A DNA stretch of 64,000 bases, from the NCBI RefSeq assembly GCF_005869935.1, contig NZ_SZQF01000003.1, positions 1 through 64,000 on the forward strand. Reading direction: 5' to 3'. This DNA is from Winogradskyella algicola. Lineage in GTDB: Bacteria > Bacteroidota > Bacteroidia > Flavobacteriales > Flavobacteriaceae. Positions 53,772-63,124 of the stretch are shown here, one piece after another; within the stretch, counting starts at the first letter, position 1; each line of letters starts with the position of its first letter. The notes under the pieces were generated by a model. The model made no database searches, was not told the DNA's origin, and worked only from the letters and a program-made list of their open reading frames with translations. A program made the translations under genes and the position numbers.

Positions 53772-55181
53772 ATGAAAAAAACTTTACTTACAATTTTCCC
53801 TTTTTTAATACTTGCGTATTCTGCTGATGCGCAGACTTTATGGAATTCTATTCAAAATATAGATCCAAACACTGGCAATGATCCATATGTTATTGCTTCT
53901 GGTGATTTAGATGGAGATACAGACATAGACCTCGCCATTGGTACTTATAATTTTTCGACTGATGTTGTTAAATGGTATCAAAACGATGGCAGTGGAAACT
54001 TTACAATAATGCCTACAGTTTCAGATGTGGGTACATTAAGTGGTATTGGAGGAATCATCATTGCGGATTACGATGGTATAAATGGAAATGATATTATTGT
54101 AAGCTCCTATTCTAATGACACTGTAATGTTTTATGCCAATAATGGTACCGGTGGATTTGATACAGGTGTAGCGGTATCTACGACTGCAGATGGTGCAGGA
54201 CAACTCACTGCTGTAGATATTAATAATGATGGTAACTTAGACATTTCTATTGCAGAATATGATGGTGGCATTGCTTCTTGGTTACCTGGTAATGGTGATG
54301 GTACTTTTGGTGCTAAACAAACCATAGTTGCAGCAAATCTACCTGGAAACGTTAGTTTTAATGATTTTGATGGTGATGGTGACCAAGATGCCTTAATAGG
54401 CTACGTAGATGGTACTACTTCCGGAACCATAGAAATATACTACAACCAGTATATAGAAAGCGGAACAATGACGGTCTCCTGGATAAAAGATACAGTAACC
54501 GTTAATAGTGGTAATCCATTTTTATTTGTTGCTGCCTTCGCAGATGTAAATGACGATGGTACCTTAGACATTATTAAATCTGACAATGTTAGTGGTGATG
54601 TAGCGTGGTACAGTAAGACCAAAAATGGACCTTCTATAGAGACTATAATTTCGGATGATTCAATTATTGACAGGCCAGCAGTTGTTGCTGTGGCAGACTT
54701 AGATAACGACACATATAATGATGTTATTTTAACCGATGGTGGTTCTGCAAATGATGCTATCATCTGGTTTGAAAGTACAGATATTGGTACGTTTAATCCT
54801 GAAGCTCTAATCAACGATAACAACTATCAACATTATGGAATAACTATTGCAGATCTTGATGGTGATGGTGATAAGGATATCGCTACGATTGGCTATTTTA
54901 ATAACACTGTAGATTGGTACGAAAACATTCTTGAAACTTTAACCATTGGTGAAAACATATCTGCAAAATTTTCTTTTTTCCCTAACCCAACAAAAGATAA
55001 TTTATATTTCGAAGGTCTAGAAGACGAAACAATTAATATTTTGGTTACAGACGTTTCAGGAAAAACCGTACTTTCTAAATCACAAAACTCAAATCATACT
55101 TTAGATGTTTCTGATTTAGCAGACGGTATTTATACGATAACCATTAACGAAAAATTTGCTTCAAAGTTCATTAAAGAATAG
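53772..55181 (+). CDS. Secreted FG-GAP (VCBS) repeat protein with T9SS sorting domain
   Basis: About 469 residues from ATG at 53772, which begins a normal signal peptide (MKKTLLTIFPFLILAYSADA). The body is a seven-bladed FG-GAP/integrin-alpha-like propeller: repeated D-x-D-G-D-x-D-x-D loops such as DLDGDTDIDLAIG, DINNDGNLDISIA, DFDGDGDQDALIG and DLDGDGDKDIATI, which bind calcium. The last 75 residues are a type A T9SS sorting domain (FFPNPTKDNLYF to ADGIYTITI). It is exported across the outer membrane and probably attached to the surface, for adhesion or polymer binding. Confidence 0.93.
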   Translation: MKKTLLTIFPFLILAYSADAQTLWNSIQNIDPNTGNDPYVIASGDLDGDTDIDLAIGTYNFSTDVVKWYQNDGSGNFTIMPTVSDVGTLSGIGGIIIADYDGINGNDIIVSSYSNDTVMFYANNGTGGFDTGVAVSTTADGAGQLTAVDINNDGNLDISIAEYDGGIASWLPGNGDGTFGAKQTIVAANLPGNVSFNDFDGDGDQDALIGYVDGTTSGTIEIYYNQYIESGTMTVSWIKDTVTVNSGNPFLFVAAFADVNDDGTLDIIKSDNVSGDVAWYSKTKNGPSIETIISDDSIIDRPAVVAVADLDNDTYNDVILTDGGSANDAIIWFESTDIGTFNPEALINDNNYQHYGITIADLDGDGDKDIATIGYFNNTVDWYENILETLTIGENISAKFSFFPNPTKDNLYFEGLEDETINILVTDVSGKTVLSKSQNSNHTLDVSDLADGIYTITINEKFASKFIKE

Positions 55182-55205
55182 AAATCTAAAATATTTCAAT
55201 TTTAA

Positions 55206-55237
55206 AACGCTGATACATGTTATCAGCGTTTTTTTTT
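55206..55237 (+). terminator. Terminator after the FG-GAP/T9SS gene
   Basis: AACGCTGATA-CATGT-TATCAGCGTT followed by T7, 24 bp after the stop and 38 bp before the hutI ATG. Confidence 0.9.
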
Positions 55238-55274
55238 ATCAAAAAAAATAGGCAACTTTACAAAAAACCAACTT

Positions 55275-56543
55275 ATGTCCATTCTTATAAAAAACATAAA
55301 ACAGCTTGTACAAGTTCATGATTATAATGTAATGATTGTTAAAGGTGAAGACCTGAAAACGCTTCCTGTCTTAGAGAATGCCTACCTCTACATAGAACAC
55401 GATACCATTATAGAATATGGTGAAATGGAATATTGTGAAGGTATTGAAGCTGAAACCATAATTGACGCGACAGGAAAAATTGTTTTACCTTCGTGGTGCG
55501 ACTCGCACACGCATATTGTTTATGCTGGCAATAGAACATCAGAATTTGTAGATCGTATTAATGGATTGAGTTATGAAGACATTGCCAATCGTGGTGGTGG
55601 TATTTTAAACTCTGCAAAATTACTTCAAGACACCTCTGAAGATGACTTATACGAACAGTCTATTAATCGTCTTGAAGAGCTTATAAGAATGGGAACCTGC
55701 GCTTTTGAAATAAAGACAGGTTACGGTTTAACAGTTGAAGCTGAATTAAAAATGCTTCGTGTTATAAAACGTATAAAACAAGAAAGTCTTGCTAAAATTA
55801 CTCCTACGCTTTTGGCAGCGCATGCTATTCCTTCAGAATATAAAACCAAAAAGGACGAATATGTTAAGCTTATTACTGAAGAATTGATTCCAAAAGCATC
55901 AAAATTAAACATAAGCCATTACATTGATGTTTTTTGCGAGAAAGGATATTTTGATCTGGATGATACAGAAGCTATTCTTAAAGCTGCGGCAAAACATGAT
56001 ATGCGACCAAAAATTCATGTCAACCAATTTAATATACTTGGCGGTGTTGGTCTTGGTGTAAAATACAATGCCTTGTCTGTAGATCATCTTGAAGAATTGA
56101 ATGATGATGACTTAAAAGCTTTAAAGAAGTCTGAGACTATGCCAGTTGCATTACCGGGTTGTTCTTATTTTTTGAGTATTCCGTATACTCCTGCTCGACA
56201 AATTATTGATGCAGGTTTGCCTTTAGCTATTGCAACGGATTATAATCCTGGCTCTGCACCTAGCGGAAACATGAATTTTATTGTAAGTGCAGCTTGTGTA
56301 AAAATGAAAATGACTCCTGAGGAAGCTATAAATGCTGCAACTATCAATGGTGCTTATGCTATGGGAATAAGCAATATGTATGGTAGTATTACCAGAGGAA
56401 AAAAAGCAAATCTAATTATTACAAAACCATTAAGCGACTATAGCGAAATACCATACGCTTTTGCTCACGATCCTGTTGAGCAAGTCATAATTAATGGGCA
56501 ATTAAAGGATATAAAAAATCCGGAAGAAAACTTCCGGATTTAA
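55275..56543 (+). CDS. hutI: Imidazolonepropionase HutI
   Basis: A 422-residue zinc/iron amidohydrolase that opens 4-imidazolone-5-propanoate to N-formimidoyl-L-glutamate in histidine degradation. The HxH motif is in WCDSHTHIVYAGNRTSEF (about 75-92). KTGYGLTVEAELKMLRVI (about 148-165) and IATDYNPGSAPSGNM (about 318-332) are characteristic. Length is normal. hutH and hutU are not in the window; hutG lies 1 kb downstream across a minus-strand gene. The stop codon overlaps a perfect terminator hairpin. Confidence 0.95.
   Translation: MSILIKNIKQLVQVHDYNVMIVKGEDLKTLPVLENAYLYIEHDTIIEYGEMEYCEGIEAETIIDATGKIVLPSWCDSHTHIVYAGNRTSEFVDRINGLSYEDIANRGGGILNSAKLLQDTSEDDLYEQSINRLEELIRMGTCAFEIKTGYGLTVEAELKMLRVIKRIKQESLAKITPTLLAAHAIPSEYKTKKDEYVKLITEELIPKASKLNISHYIDVFCEKGYFDLDDTEAILKAAAKHDMRPKIHVNQFNILGGVGLGVKYNALSVDHLEELNDDDLKALKKSETMPVALPGCSYFLSIPYTPARQIIDAGLPLAIATDYNPGSAPSGNMNFIVSAACVKMKMTPEEAINAATINGAYAMGISNMYGSITRGKKANLIITKPLSDYSEIPYAFAHDPVEQVIINGQLKDIKNPEENFRI
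56516..56541 (+). terminator. hutI terminator overlapping the end of the coding region
   Basis: AAATCCGGAAG-AAAA-CTTCCGGATTT is a perfect 11-bp stem. It encodes the last residues of HutI (NPEENFRI), and the T tail is short. Confidence 0.75.
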
Positions 56544-56569
56544 CTATCAATCAATCAATCTTTGAAATC

Positions 56570-57457
56570 TTACTTCAAAGTAAACTCAGAAGTCGAAATC
56601 AATTCTTTATCGTTAAAAACGTTTACTTGGTAACGTCCTTTCTCAAAATCTGTATCTTCAGACTGTGCTATATATTCACAGATATTAAGGTTTCTGTTTT
56701 CGTAATTGAAGCGGCTTATTAGACTGTAATTCAATACCTGGTCTTCAAATTGTACTTGGTCATTAGTTCCTAAAACATTGTTTTTAGGGTCAATAACTTG
56801 CACGTATAACTCTTTGTCACCTGCTTCTGTTAAAGTGTTTTTTGCAACTGTAAAACAGATTTTAATTTTATCGCTTCGCCCTGCTCTTTCAGTAGGTATT
56901 TGTCTTCCGCTACGTCTTTCAATAACTCCCATACCTTTTAAACCAACTGTCTGTAAAGCAGCTGCATCTTCAACTACATTTGCTAATTCTGTATTTTGTA
57001 CTAATAAAGAATCAGTAAAAACCGTGCGCTCAGCTAATTGTACTTGTGTACTATCTAATGATGTTGCTAAATATTCGTTTTCTACTTTTAAACGGTCATT
57101 TTCAACCAATAACTCATCCATTTCTTCCTGTAGCGCCAAGAATTTCTTTTTGTATCTCCATAAAGAGTTAACACTATTTTGAGATACTTTTAAAGAATCC
57201 ATTAAGCCTTGTATACGCTCTCTTGCCTCAATTAAATTCTGATCTTTAATCTCGCTAGCTGCAATAGCTTCGTCGTATTGCTTTGCCATATTGTTAAGAT
57301 CATTCATCACTTGTTCCTTTTCTGTAATAAGTGTTTTTTCAGTCTCTTTATTATCTGTATATAATTTAGAAGCGTAAAATGCAGTTCCTAAAAATAATAC
57401 CAATAAAATACCTAATCCTACTTTAAGACCGATGCTTGTTTTTTGTGAACCTTCCAT
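56570..57457 (-). CDS. Membrane-anchored coiled-coil protein
   Basis: A 295-residue protein. The N-terminus MEGSQKTSIGLKVGLGILLV starts a single membrane helix (about 11-29). It is followed by a long coiled coil (about 35-160, heptads such as LMDSLKVSQNSVNSLWRYKK and EEMDELLVENDRLKVENEYL). The C-terminal globular domain (about 185-295) has IKICFTVAKNTLTEAGDKEL and VQVIDPKNNVLGTNDQVQF. Proteins like this in Flavobacteria are sometimes labelled ParA-like, but it has no Walker motif. It is likely an envelope structural protein. It lies between hutI and hutG on the opposite strand. Confidence 0.7.
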   Translation of the reverse strand: MEGSQKTSIGLKVGLGILLVLFLGTAFYASKLYTDNKETEKTLITEKEQVMNDLNNMAKQYDEAIAASEIKDQNLIEARERIQGLMDSLKVSQNSVNSLWRYKKKFLALQEEMDELLVENDRLKVENEYLATSLDSTQVQLAERTVFTDSLLVQNTELANVVEDAAALQTVGLKGMGVIERRSGRQIPTERAGRSDKIKICFTVAKNTLTEAGDKELYVQVIDPKNNVLGTNDQVQFEDQVLNYSLISRFNYENRNLNICEYIAQSEDTDFEKGRYQVNVFNDKELISTSEFTLK

Positions 57458-57567
57458 AAAATTTGTGTTTAAGTAATTTGTTAATTCTTGTCTTTTTAAT
57501 CTAATTTAAGGGTTAAATTTTTTAAATAAAGATGTACTTTTATTTCAATCTTTAATTAAACATCCAA

Positions 57568-58581
57568 ATGCATAATCTCGTATTATTTACTTCAAAAGAT
57601 CGCGATACACTTTTAAAGCTTCGTAAAGGAGAATCAAAATTTGGAGAACATATTCAATTAATATCTAACCTCACTAACATATACGATGACATTGTCGATT
57701 TAGATGTTGACTATGTTATTTTTGGTGTTTCTGAAGATATTGGTGTTTATGCAAATTACGGACAAACAGGCACTTACACTGCCTGGCAAGCTGTAATAAA
57801 AGTTTTGTTAAATATTCAAAATAACAGCTTTACAAACCCTAAACGTGTTTTGATTTTAGGTCATCTTGATTATGGTGAAGCAAGAAAAATGGTGCAAGAA
57901 AAACCATCAAAAAAGAATATTGCTAAAGCTAGAGATTTTGTTGAAGAGATTGATAAAGATGTGACATATTTAGTTTCTACAATCATAAAAGCAGGAAAGA
58001 CACCAATAATAATAGGTGGTGGACACAATAACGCTTACGGAAATATTAAAGGGTTATCATTAGCTAAAAACGAAAGCGTAAATGTTATCAACTTTGATGC
58101 ACATACAGATTTTAGAGCAGAAGAAGGACGACATAGTGGAAATGGGTTCAGTTATGCCTATGCAGAAGGCTTCTTAAAAAACTACTTCATTTTTGGTTTG
58201 CATGAAAATTACACGTCTGACAAGCTTTTTAAAACACTTAAAAAGGTTAAAACCATTAAATATAACACATACGAAGCATTAGAAGTTAGAAACGAGTTAG
58301 ACTTTAATGCTGAATTAGAAAAAGGTCTAAATCACATCGCTTCTAAACCTTTTGGTATTGAAATAGATTGTGATGCCATAGAAAATATTCCTAGTAGCGC
58401 TGTTACTCCAAGCGGATTTAGTACCAAACAAGCTAGACAATTTATAAACTATTTTGCAAAGCATGACAACGCAAGTTATTTACACATTTGTGAAGCAGCA
58501 CCAACCAAAAAAACTGAAACTAAAGTAGGGAAACTCATTACGTATTTAATTACTGATTTTATTAGAGCTAATGGACGTTAA
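57568..58581 (+). CDS. hutG: Formimidoylglutamase HutG-like (arginase family)
   Basis: A 337-residue metalloenzyme, predicted to hydrolyse N-formimidoyl-L-glutamate to glutamate and formamide, the last step of histidine degradation. Manganese ligands are visible: GGGHNNAYG (about 150-158), NFDAHTDFR (about 173-181) and the terminal EIDCDAIEN (about 270-278), where arginases have SxDxDxxDP. The first 100 residues lack arginase homology, which is common for this Bacteroidetes group. The GNAT gene starts 11 bp before this stop. TACTTTTA (57535-57542) is a near -7 box. Confidence 0.85.
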   Translation: MHNLVLFTSKDRDTLLKLRKGESKFGEHIQLISNLTNIYDDIVDLDVDYVIFGVSEDIGVYANYGQTGTYTAWQAVIKVLLNIQNNSFTNPKRVLILGHLDYGEARKMVQEKPSKKNIAKARDFVEEIDKDVTYLVSTIIKAGKTPIIIGGGHNNAYGNIKGLSLAKNESVNVINFDAHTDFRAEEGRHSGNGFSYAYAEGFLKNYFIFGLHENYTSDKLFKTLKKVKTIKYNTYEALEVRNELDFNAELEKGLNHIASKPFGIEIDCDAIENIPSSAVTPSGFSTKQARQFINYFAKHDNASYLHICEAAPTKKTETKVGKLITYLITDFIRANGR

Positions 58582-59035
58582 AATTGTAGATTATAATTCA
58601 CACCACGCAAATCACTTTTATGACCTTAATATTGAATGGTTAAAAACCTTTTTTTATGTAGAGCCTTTTGATGAAGAAGTCCTTAGTAAACCAGAACAAT
58701 ATATTATTAATAAGGGTGGTTACATTTTCTTTGCTTTAAAAGACGAAACTGTTGTTGGCACTGTAGCATTGATGCCAACAGATGAATCTAATATTTTAGA
58801 ATTGACAAAAATGGCAGTGCTACCAGAAATGCGTGGCTATAAAATAGGGCAAAGACTTTTACAACATTGTATCGATTTTGCCAAACAGCAAAACCTAAAA
58901 GCACTACTACTCTACTCTAACACCAAGTTAGAAAATGCCATTTACCTTTATAGAAAATACGGATTTAAAGAACTAAAATTAGAATCTAATAGCCCTTATG
59001 CACGTTCGGATATAAAGATGTTATTAGAATTTTAA
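58571..59035 (+). CDS. GNAT family N-acetyltransferase
   Basis: A 154-residue protein with the GNAT fold: strands at EPFDEEV and YIFFALKDETVVGTVALMP (about 50-70), then KMAVLPEMRGYKIGQRLLQH (about 82-101), which contains the acetyl-CoA-binding Q/R-x-x-G-x-G/A-like loop (R-G-Y-K-I-G), and the ALLLYSNTKLENAIYLYRKY block near the end. The start overlaps the hutG stop by 11 bp, so translation is coupled to HutG. The acceptor is unknown; a link to glutamate-derived products is possible from the context only. It overlaps the convergent sulP stop by 4 bp. Confidence 0.87.
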   Translation: MDVKIVDYNSHHANHFYDLNIEWLKTFFYVEPFDEEVLSKPEQYIINKGGYIFFALKDETVVGTVALMPTDESNILELTKMAVLPEMRGYKIGQRLLQHCIDFAKQQNLKALLLYSNTKLENAIYLYRKYGFKELKLESNSPYARSDIKMLLEF

Positions 59036-60687
59036 AGTTTAAAATGCGATTCCAAATAATCGAATGCACCACTAATGTTTCCAAAAATATGTTCTTCTGA
59101 AATTAAATCTGGTACTATGTCTATAGAGACTAATTTATCTTTTGGCTGCTCTTGGATAGCGGTTAATAAGACTTGTACACCTCTTTGTTCTAAATCCAAA
59201 ACGGCATTTTCCAAAGCATACAGCCCAGACTGATCTATGTATGGTACACGATCCATACGTATAATTAATGCTTTTATTTCCTCTGGTATTTTCTTTATTT
59301 CATCTTGAAAGTGAGATGTAAATCCAAAAAATAAAGGGCCATAAAGATGCTTTATATAAACTTTGTCTTTGTATTCTTCGTAGAATTCGACTTCGTCTTG
59401 CCAAGGTTTTTCACCATCAAAACCAGCAATGGTACCAACTTCCATACCCTCTTCACTAATGTCACCTGCTCGTTTCATAAACAGCAAACAAGCTAAAAGC
59501 AGTCCCATACCTACAGCTTGTATAAGGCTTCCAAATGTGGTTACTAATAGCACCACAACGAGAACAAACGCATCTGCTCGAGGCACCACTAACAAGTGCT
59601 TTAAACCTTTAACATCAATAATCTTAAAGGCTATAGGAATTAACAAACCTGCTAGAACAGACAGTGGTATATAAGCTGCCAGCTTACCCAAACCTAATAA
59701 AACAGCTAATAAAAACAAGCCATGTATTGCGCCAGAAACTCTCGTGCGTCCACCAGAATTGATATTAATTACTGTTCCTTTTGTTGCACCTGCGCCTGGA
59801 ATTCCACCAAAAATTGCTGCAATAGAGTTTCCTATTCCTTGACCAATTAATTCTCTATTACTATTATGTTTGGTTTTGGTCATATTATCTGCAATTACTG
59901 AAGTTAATAAAGAGTCAATAGATCCTAAAACAGCCAATACTGTAGCATATTCACCTATGAGGATATAAGTGCTTGAATCTACAGAAAAAATACCATCTAA
60001 TTTTAGCGAAGGTAAACCTGATGGTATGTCGCCTATGATTGGAACATTCCAATTTAAGAAATAGCTTGCAACAGATGCTAGAACTAACGCTACTAAAGCA
60101 CTCGGAATGGCCTTGGTTATATATGGAAATACCAAATAAACAACGACCGTAAATATACCTAAAGTCATAGCTTGCCAATTAAACTCTGAAAATAATCGTG
60201 GTAAATCTTGCATCACCAACCAAGTTGATTTTTCTGAATCCAAGCCTACGAATGGGAAAATTTGAAGAATGATAATAATAAGCCCTACACCACTCATAAA
60301 TCCAGAAACTACAGGGTACGGAAAGTACTTTACATAACCTGCAATGTTTATTAATCCAAATACAATTTGAAGAATGCCACCCAATAAAAATGTCAATATT
60401 ACTATTGGCATGGCAGCTTCAAGACTTCCTGTGATTTCAATAGCTGCTGCAACCAATGCAGCAGATACAACAGTCATTGGTCCTGTTGGCCCACTGGCTT
60501 GTGTTGCTGTACCGCCAAAAATGGCAGCAAAAATACCAACAGCAATAGCACCATAAAGACCTGCAATGGCGCCTAAACCAGATTGCACACCAAATGCCAA
60601 GGCTAATGGCAAGGCTACAACACCAGCAACTAAGCCACCTGTTAAATCTCCTTTTAAATTTTTAAAATCGTAGAATTTTGAACTCAT
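59032..60687 (-). CDS. SulP family inorganic anion transporter with STAS domain
   Basis: A 551-residue membrane protein. The first about 420 residues have the SulP pattern of 12-14 helices: GVVALPLALAFGVQSGLG (about 20-37), YGAIAVGIFAAIFGGTATQASGPTGPM (about 44-70, split for clarity into GTATQASGPTGP), and AIFGGIPGAGATKGTVINI (about 290-308). A cytoplasmic STAS domain ends the protein (IIRMDRVPYIDQSGLYALEN, about 475-494). Substrates in the family are sulfate, bicarbonate or related anions; which one applies is not clear. It is the last gene after the 62.4 and 63.1 kb genes; the gap to the previous one is 27 bp. Confidence 0.88.
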   Translation of the reverse strand: MSSKFYDFKNLKGDLTGGLVAGVVALPLALAFGVQSGLGAIAGLYGAIAVGIFAAIFGGTATQASGPTGPMTVVSAALVAAAIEITGSLEAAMPIVILTFLLGGILQIVFGLINIAGYVKYFPYPVVSGFMSGVGLIIIILQIFPFVGLDSEKSTWLVMQDLPRLFSEFNWQAMTLGIFTVVVYLVFPYITKAIPSALVALVLASVASYFLNWNVPIIGDIPSGLPSLKLDGIFSVDSSTYILIGEYATVLAVLGSIDSLLTSVIADNMTKTKHNSNRELIGQGIGNSIAAIFGGIPGAGATKGTVININSGGRTRVSGAIHGLFLLAVLLGLGKLAAYIPLSVLAGLLIPIAFKIIDVKGLKHLLVVPRADAFVLVVVLLVTTFGSLIQAVGMGLLLACLLFMKRAGDISEEGMEVGTIAGFDGEKPWQDEVEFYEEYKDKVYIKHLYGPLFFGFTSHFQDEIKKIPEEIKALIIRMDRVPYIDQSGLYALENAVLDLEQRGVQVLLTAIQEQPKDKLVSIDIVPDLISEEHIFGNISGAFDYLESHFKL

Positions 60688-60714
60688 AGGTTTATTTTAT
60701 CTGTGAAATTTTAT

Positions 60715-62409
60715 TTAATTATCTAAGGCCTTCAAAGAATCTATTTGACGTTGTAAGGCATCTATCATTTCAGAATTTTCATTAACCTGCGGAATGGTTT
60801 TTAATGAGTCTATCTGCATTTGCATTACATCTTCATCTTTTGGTTGCTCTTGATAGAAATAGCCAATACCTTCGCTAGATCTCCAGGCTTCATTTAATTG
60901 ATTATATACTGTTTCGTCCCAAGTACTAGGATGCTTTACATCGATCCAAATCACGTCTCGATATTCACTATCTATCAATACTAAATCTGGTGTTGCAGAA
61001 CCATCAAATTGTTGCGAGTTTGTATCACTTATGGATGAAATTGTTCCTAAAAAGAACATGCGTTTTCTACCTGCAATATCTTTTATATATGGTCTAAATT
61101 CAACTGGTGTACTCGCATTCCAATCGTATTCTTTGCGTGATTCTTTTACTTTTAATGGCATTGCAGAAACACCAGCATACCCTTGCTTTTTAGTGGCATG
61201 GTCGTAATAATATAATTTGTCTGTACCATCTGCTGGCACAAACACACTATAGCTTAAACTGGTACGCTCCTCACCTACTGGTTCTAAACCAAACCAATGG
61301 TATAAGCCACTATAAGCATCTGAGTTACTTCCTGCAAAATCAAAATCTGTTACATAAGGTTGTTGGTTTTGATCCTTTGGCATTAGTGGAATTTTAACTG
61401 CAGTTTCCATATTCCAAGGTAATGGGTCGCTAAAGCCTCCTAAAAACTTTAAAGACTCCGCTTGTAACTGTGATACACTTTCTGCTAAAGTATTTTGCTT
61501 TTGTAAAAACTTGTAATTTTTTATTTCGTCCGGACTCACAAATGTACCTTTACCTATGGCTACACGCTCTAGATAATCGTTAAAATCGTGCTCACCACTT
61601 TCTATAATCATTACACCACCAAAGGTTGGATATGGAAAGAAGAAGCCTTTCCACTTTATTAAACTGACTACTTGCACCCAAGCACCTTCATCATTTTTCA
61701 TGTAAAACGTATCGCTTGGTTCATAGTTGAATAACATCCAAGGGTTAAAACGCTGTACAACCGCATTGTAAGTGTTTCTACTAAATTTTAAAGATTCGCC
61801 TATTGAGAAGGTAACATCTATTCTATTTTCGTTAGAAAACCTTGGAAAAGGTGTTGTGCTGCTTACAGAAAAAACCTCTTCCGTATTATCGCTAATGCGT
61901 TGCATAATGTACTTTTCACTAGGTTGAATGGCCATGGTCCATTTATTCTCTGTACCAATCCTTACCAAGTGTGGTAGTGAAACATCTTTGGTTTCACCAA
62001 CACTTTCGTTGGCCATTGAGAATATGTTTCGCAATGGTTGAATACGTTCGTTTTGTGTTAATGGCAACTCGTCAATTTCAACTTTATTAAGACTGTTGAA
62101 TACATTGTACGTCTTCATATAATCGTACAAACCTTGATTCCAGCCTAAGAAATAAAGTAACCCAAAAAACACAATTAAAATACCCAAGATTCCTAATCGA
62201 CCACCAGAGCTTGCTGTTTTTCTGAACTTTCTTAATCCCAAAATCAAGATAATGACACTCAGTAGAATTACAAAAATGTACTTTCTAAAGAATAATAAAG
62301 CGGGTTGGTAATCGTCTCTAAAAAAGAACAATAGAATTAACAGTAATAACCCTAAAAATATAGTAATTCGCTTTTGTTTTGAGCCTTTATTCCAATAGCT
62401 TTTTATCAT
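60715..62409 (-). CDS. Large membrane-anchored protein, hypothetical
   Basis: A 564-residue protein. Three membrane helices occupy about 15-105 (TIFLGLLLLILLFFF, YIFVILLSVIILIL, LGILGILIVFFGLLYFL). The remainder is a beta-rich domain with SLPHLVRIGTENKW, YVVQRFNPWMLFNY-like text (NPWMLFNYEPSDTFY) and a C-terminal helix with repeats of QMQIDSLK / RQIDSLK. I do not recognise the family. It lies 27 bp before sulP and may be cotranscribed with it; a link to anion transport is inferred only from that. No catalytic motif was identified. Confidence 0.65.
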   Translation of the reverse strand: MIKSYWNKGSKQKRITIFLGLLLLILLFFFRDDYQPALLFFRKYIFVILLSVIILILGLRKFRKTASSGGRLGILGILIVFFGLLYFLGWNQGLYDYMKTYNVFNSLNKVEIDELPLTQNERIQPLRNIFSMANESVGETKDVSLPHLVRIGTENKWTMAIQPSEKYIMQRISDNTEEVFSVSSTTPFPRFSNENRIDVTFSIGESLKFSRNTYNAVVQRFNPWMLFNYEPSDTFYMKNDEGAWVQVVSLIKWKGFFFPYPTFGGVMIIESGEHDFNDYLERVAIGKGTFVSPDEIKNYKFLQKQNTLAESVSQLQAESLKFLGGFSDPLPWNMETAVKIPLMPKDQNQQPYVTDFDFAGSNSDAYSGLYHWFGLEPVGEERTSLSYSVFVPADGTDKLYYYDHATKKQGYAGVSAMPLKVKESRKEYDWNASTPVEFRPYIKDIAGRKRMFFLGTISSISDTNSQQFDGSATPDLVLIDSEYRDVIWIDVKHPSTWDETVYNQLNEAWRSSEGIGYFYQEQPKDEDVMQMQIDSLKTIPQVNENSEMIDALQRQIDSLKALDN

Positions 62410-62423
62410 GATACGTTTTTGTG

Positions 62424-62501
62424 ATTCTGAACTTGTTTCAGAATCTTTTTTGTTTCTTACTTAATCTTCTTAATAATGGGATCCTGAAACAAGTTCAGGA
62501 T
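62424..62501 (+). repeat. Two dyad repeats of CTGAACTTGTTTCAG type
   Basis: ATTCTGAACTTGTTTCAGAAT (62424-62444) and its inverted sibling ATCCTGAAACAAGTTCAGGAT (62481-62501) flank a 36-bp spacer. Both belong to the group of short palindromic repeats also seen at 15739-15760 (CTGAACTTGCTTCAG), 15575-15593 and 20514-20532. Confidence 0.75.
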
Positions 62502-62512
62502 GACATCCTTTT

Positions 62513-63061
62513 TTACATAAGACCCTTATCCTTCAGTCGGTCACGTGCAGATTTTTGTTCTGCTTTAGGCTCAGGCACTTTTGCTATTTCTTTTTTTGCC
62601 TCTTCTACTGCTTTATTATCCTTGTTTTTTAAATCTTCAATAAGATCTTTGCCTTTTTCCACCGCTTCATCAACAAAATCACTCAAAGAATCACTTTTTT
62701 CTTCAACAACCTCTGTGGTTTTAATTACAAAATTAGCAAGGTACGTTCCTATTAAGGTTCCTGTTGCGAAGGTTGCAAAACCAGATAATGCAAAGTAATT
62801 TGAAAAGATTTCGATTGGTGTTAAAAACTGTAATATCAATCCTACCACTAACATCGTAATGACTACAAATAGTAATCTTGGAATAAATGGTTGCTTGTAA
62901 ATAAATCCTTTTGGATTATCTGCACTCATTTGTAACTCTTTGCTGTTCATTATTTTATTAATAAAACGGTACGCACCATTTCCGTTAGACTCTCTCCAAT
63001 ACAGAAAAATGCCAAATAAAATAGCTGAAACGAAAATGATGATGTCTATTCCTAGTCCCAT
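62513..63061 (-). CDS. Membrane protein with charged tail, hypothetical
   Basis: A 182-residue protein with three hydrophobic segments (about 5-20, 53-69, and 77-101). The C-terminus is a long Lys/Glu-rich helical tail (FVDEAVEKGKDLIEDLKNKD to DRLKDKGLM). Function unknown. It is the first gene of the group that continues with the 564-residue protein and sulP. A 103-bp gap with dyad repeats follows it, so cotranscription with the next gene is uncertain. No signal peptide. Confidence 0.6.
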   Translation of the reverse strand: MGLGIDIIIFVSAILFGIFLYWRESNGNGAYRFINKIMNSKELQMSADNPKGFIYKQPFIPRLLFVVITMLVVGLILQFLTPIEIFSNYFALSGFATFATGTLIGTYLANFVIKTTEVVEEKSDSLSDFVDEAVEKGKDLIEDLKNKDNKAVEEAKKEIAKVPEPKAEQKSARDRLKDKGLM

Positions 63062-63071
63062 GTTATAATTT

Positions 63072-63102
63072 AGTTTGAAGCAAGAAGTTAGAAGATTGAA
63101 GC
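63072..63102 (+). repeat. Purine-rich GAAG tract, left flank
   Basis: GAAGCAAGAAGTTAGAAGATTGAAGC lies just after the four-helix-bundle gene (in gene sense, downstream). It is related by inversion to the tract at 63511-63557. Confidence 0.55.
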
Positions 63103-63124
63103 TCTATCTTTATGCTATATTATA

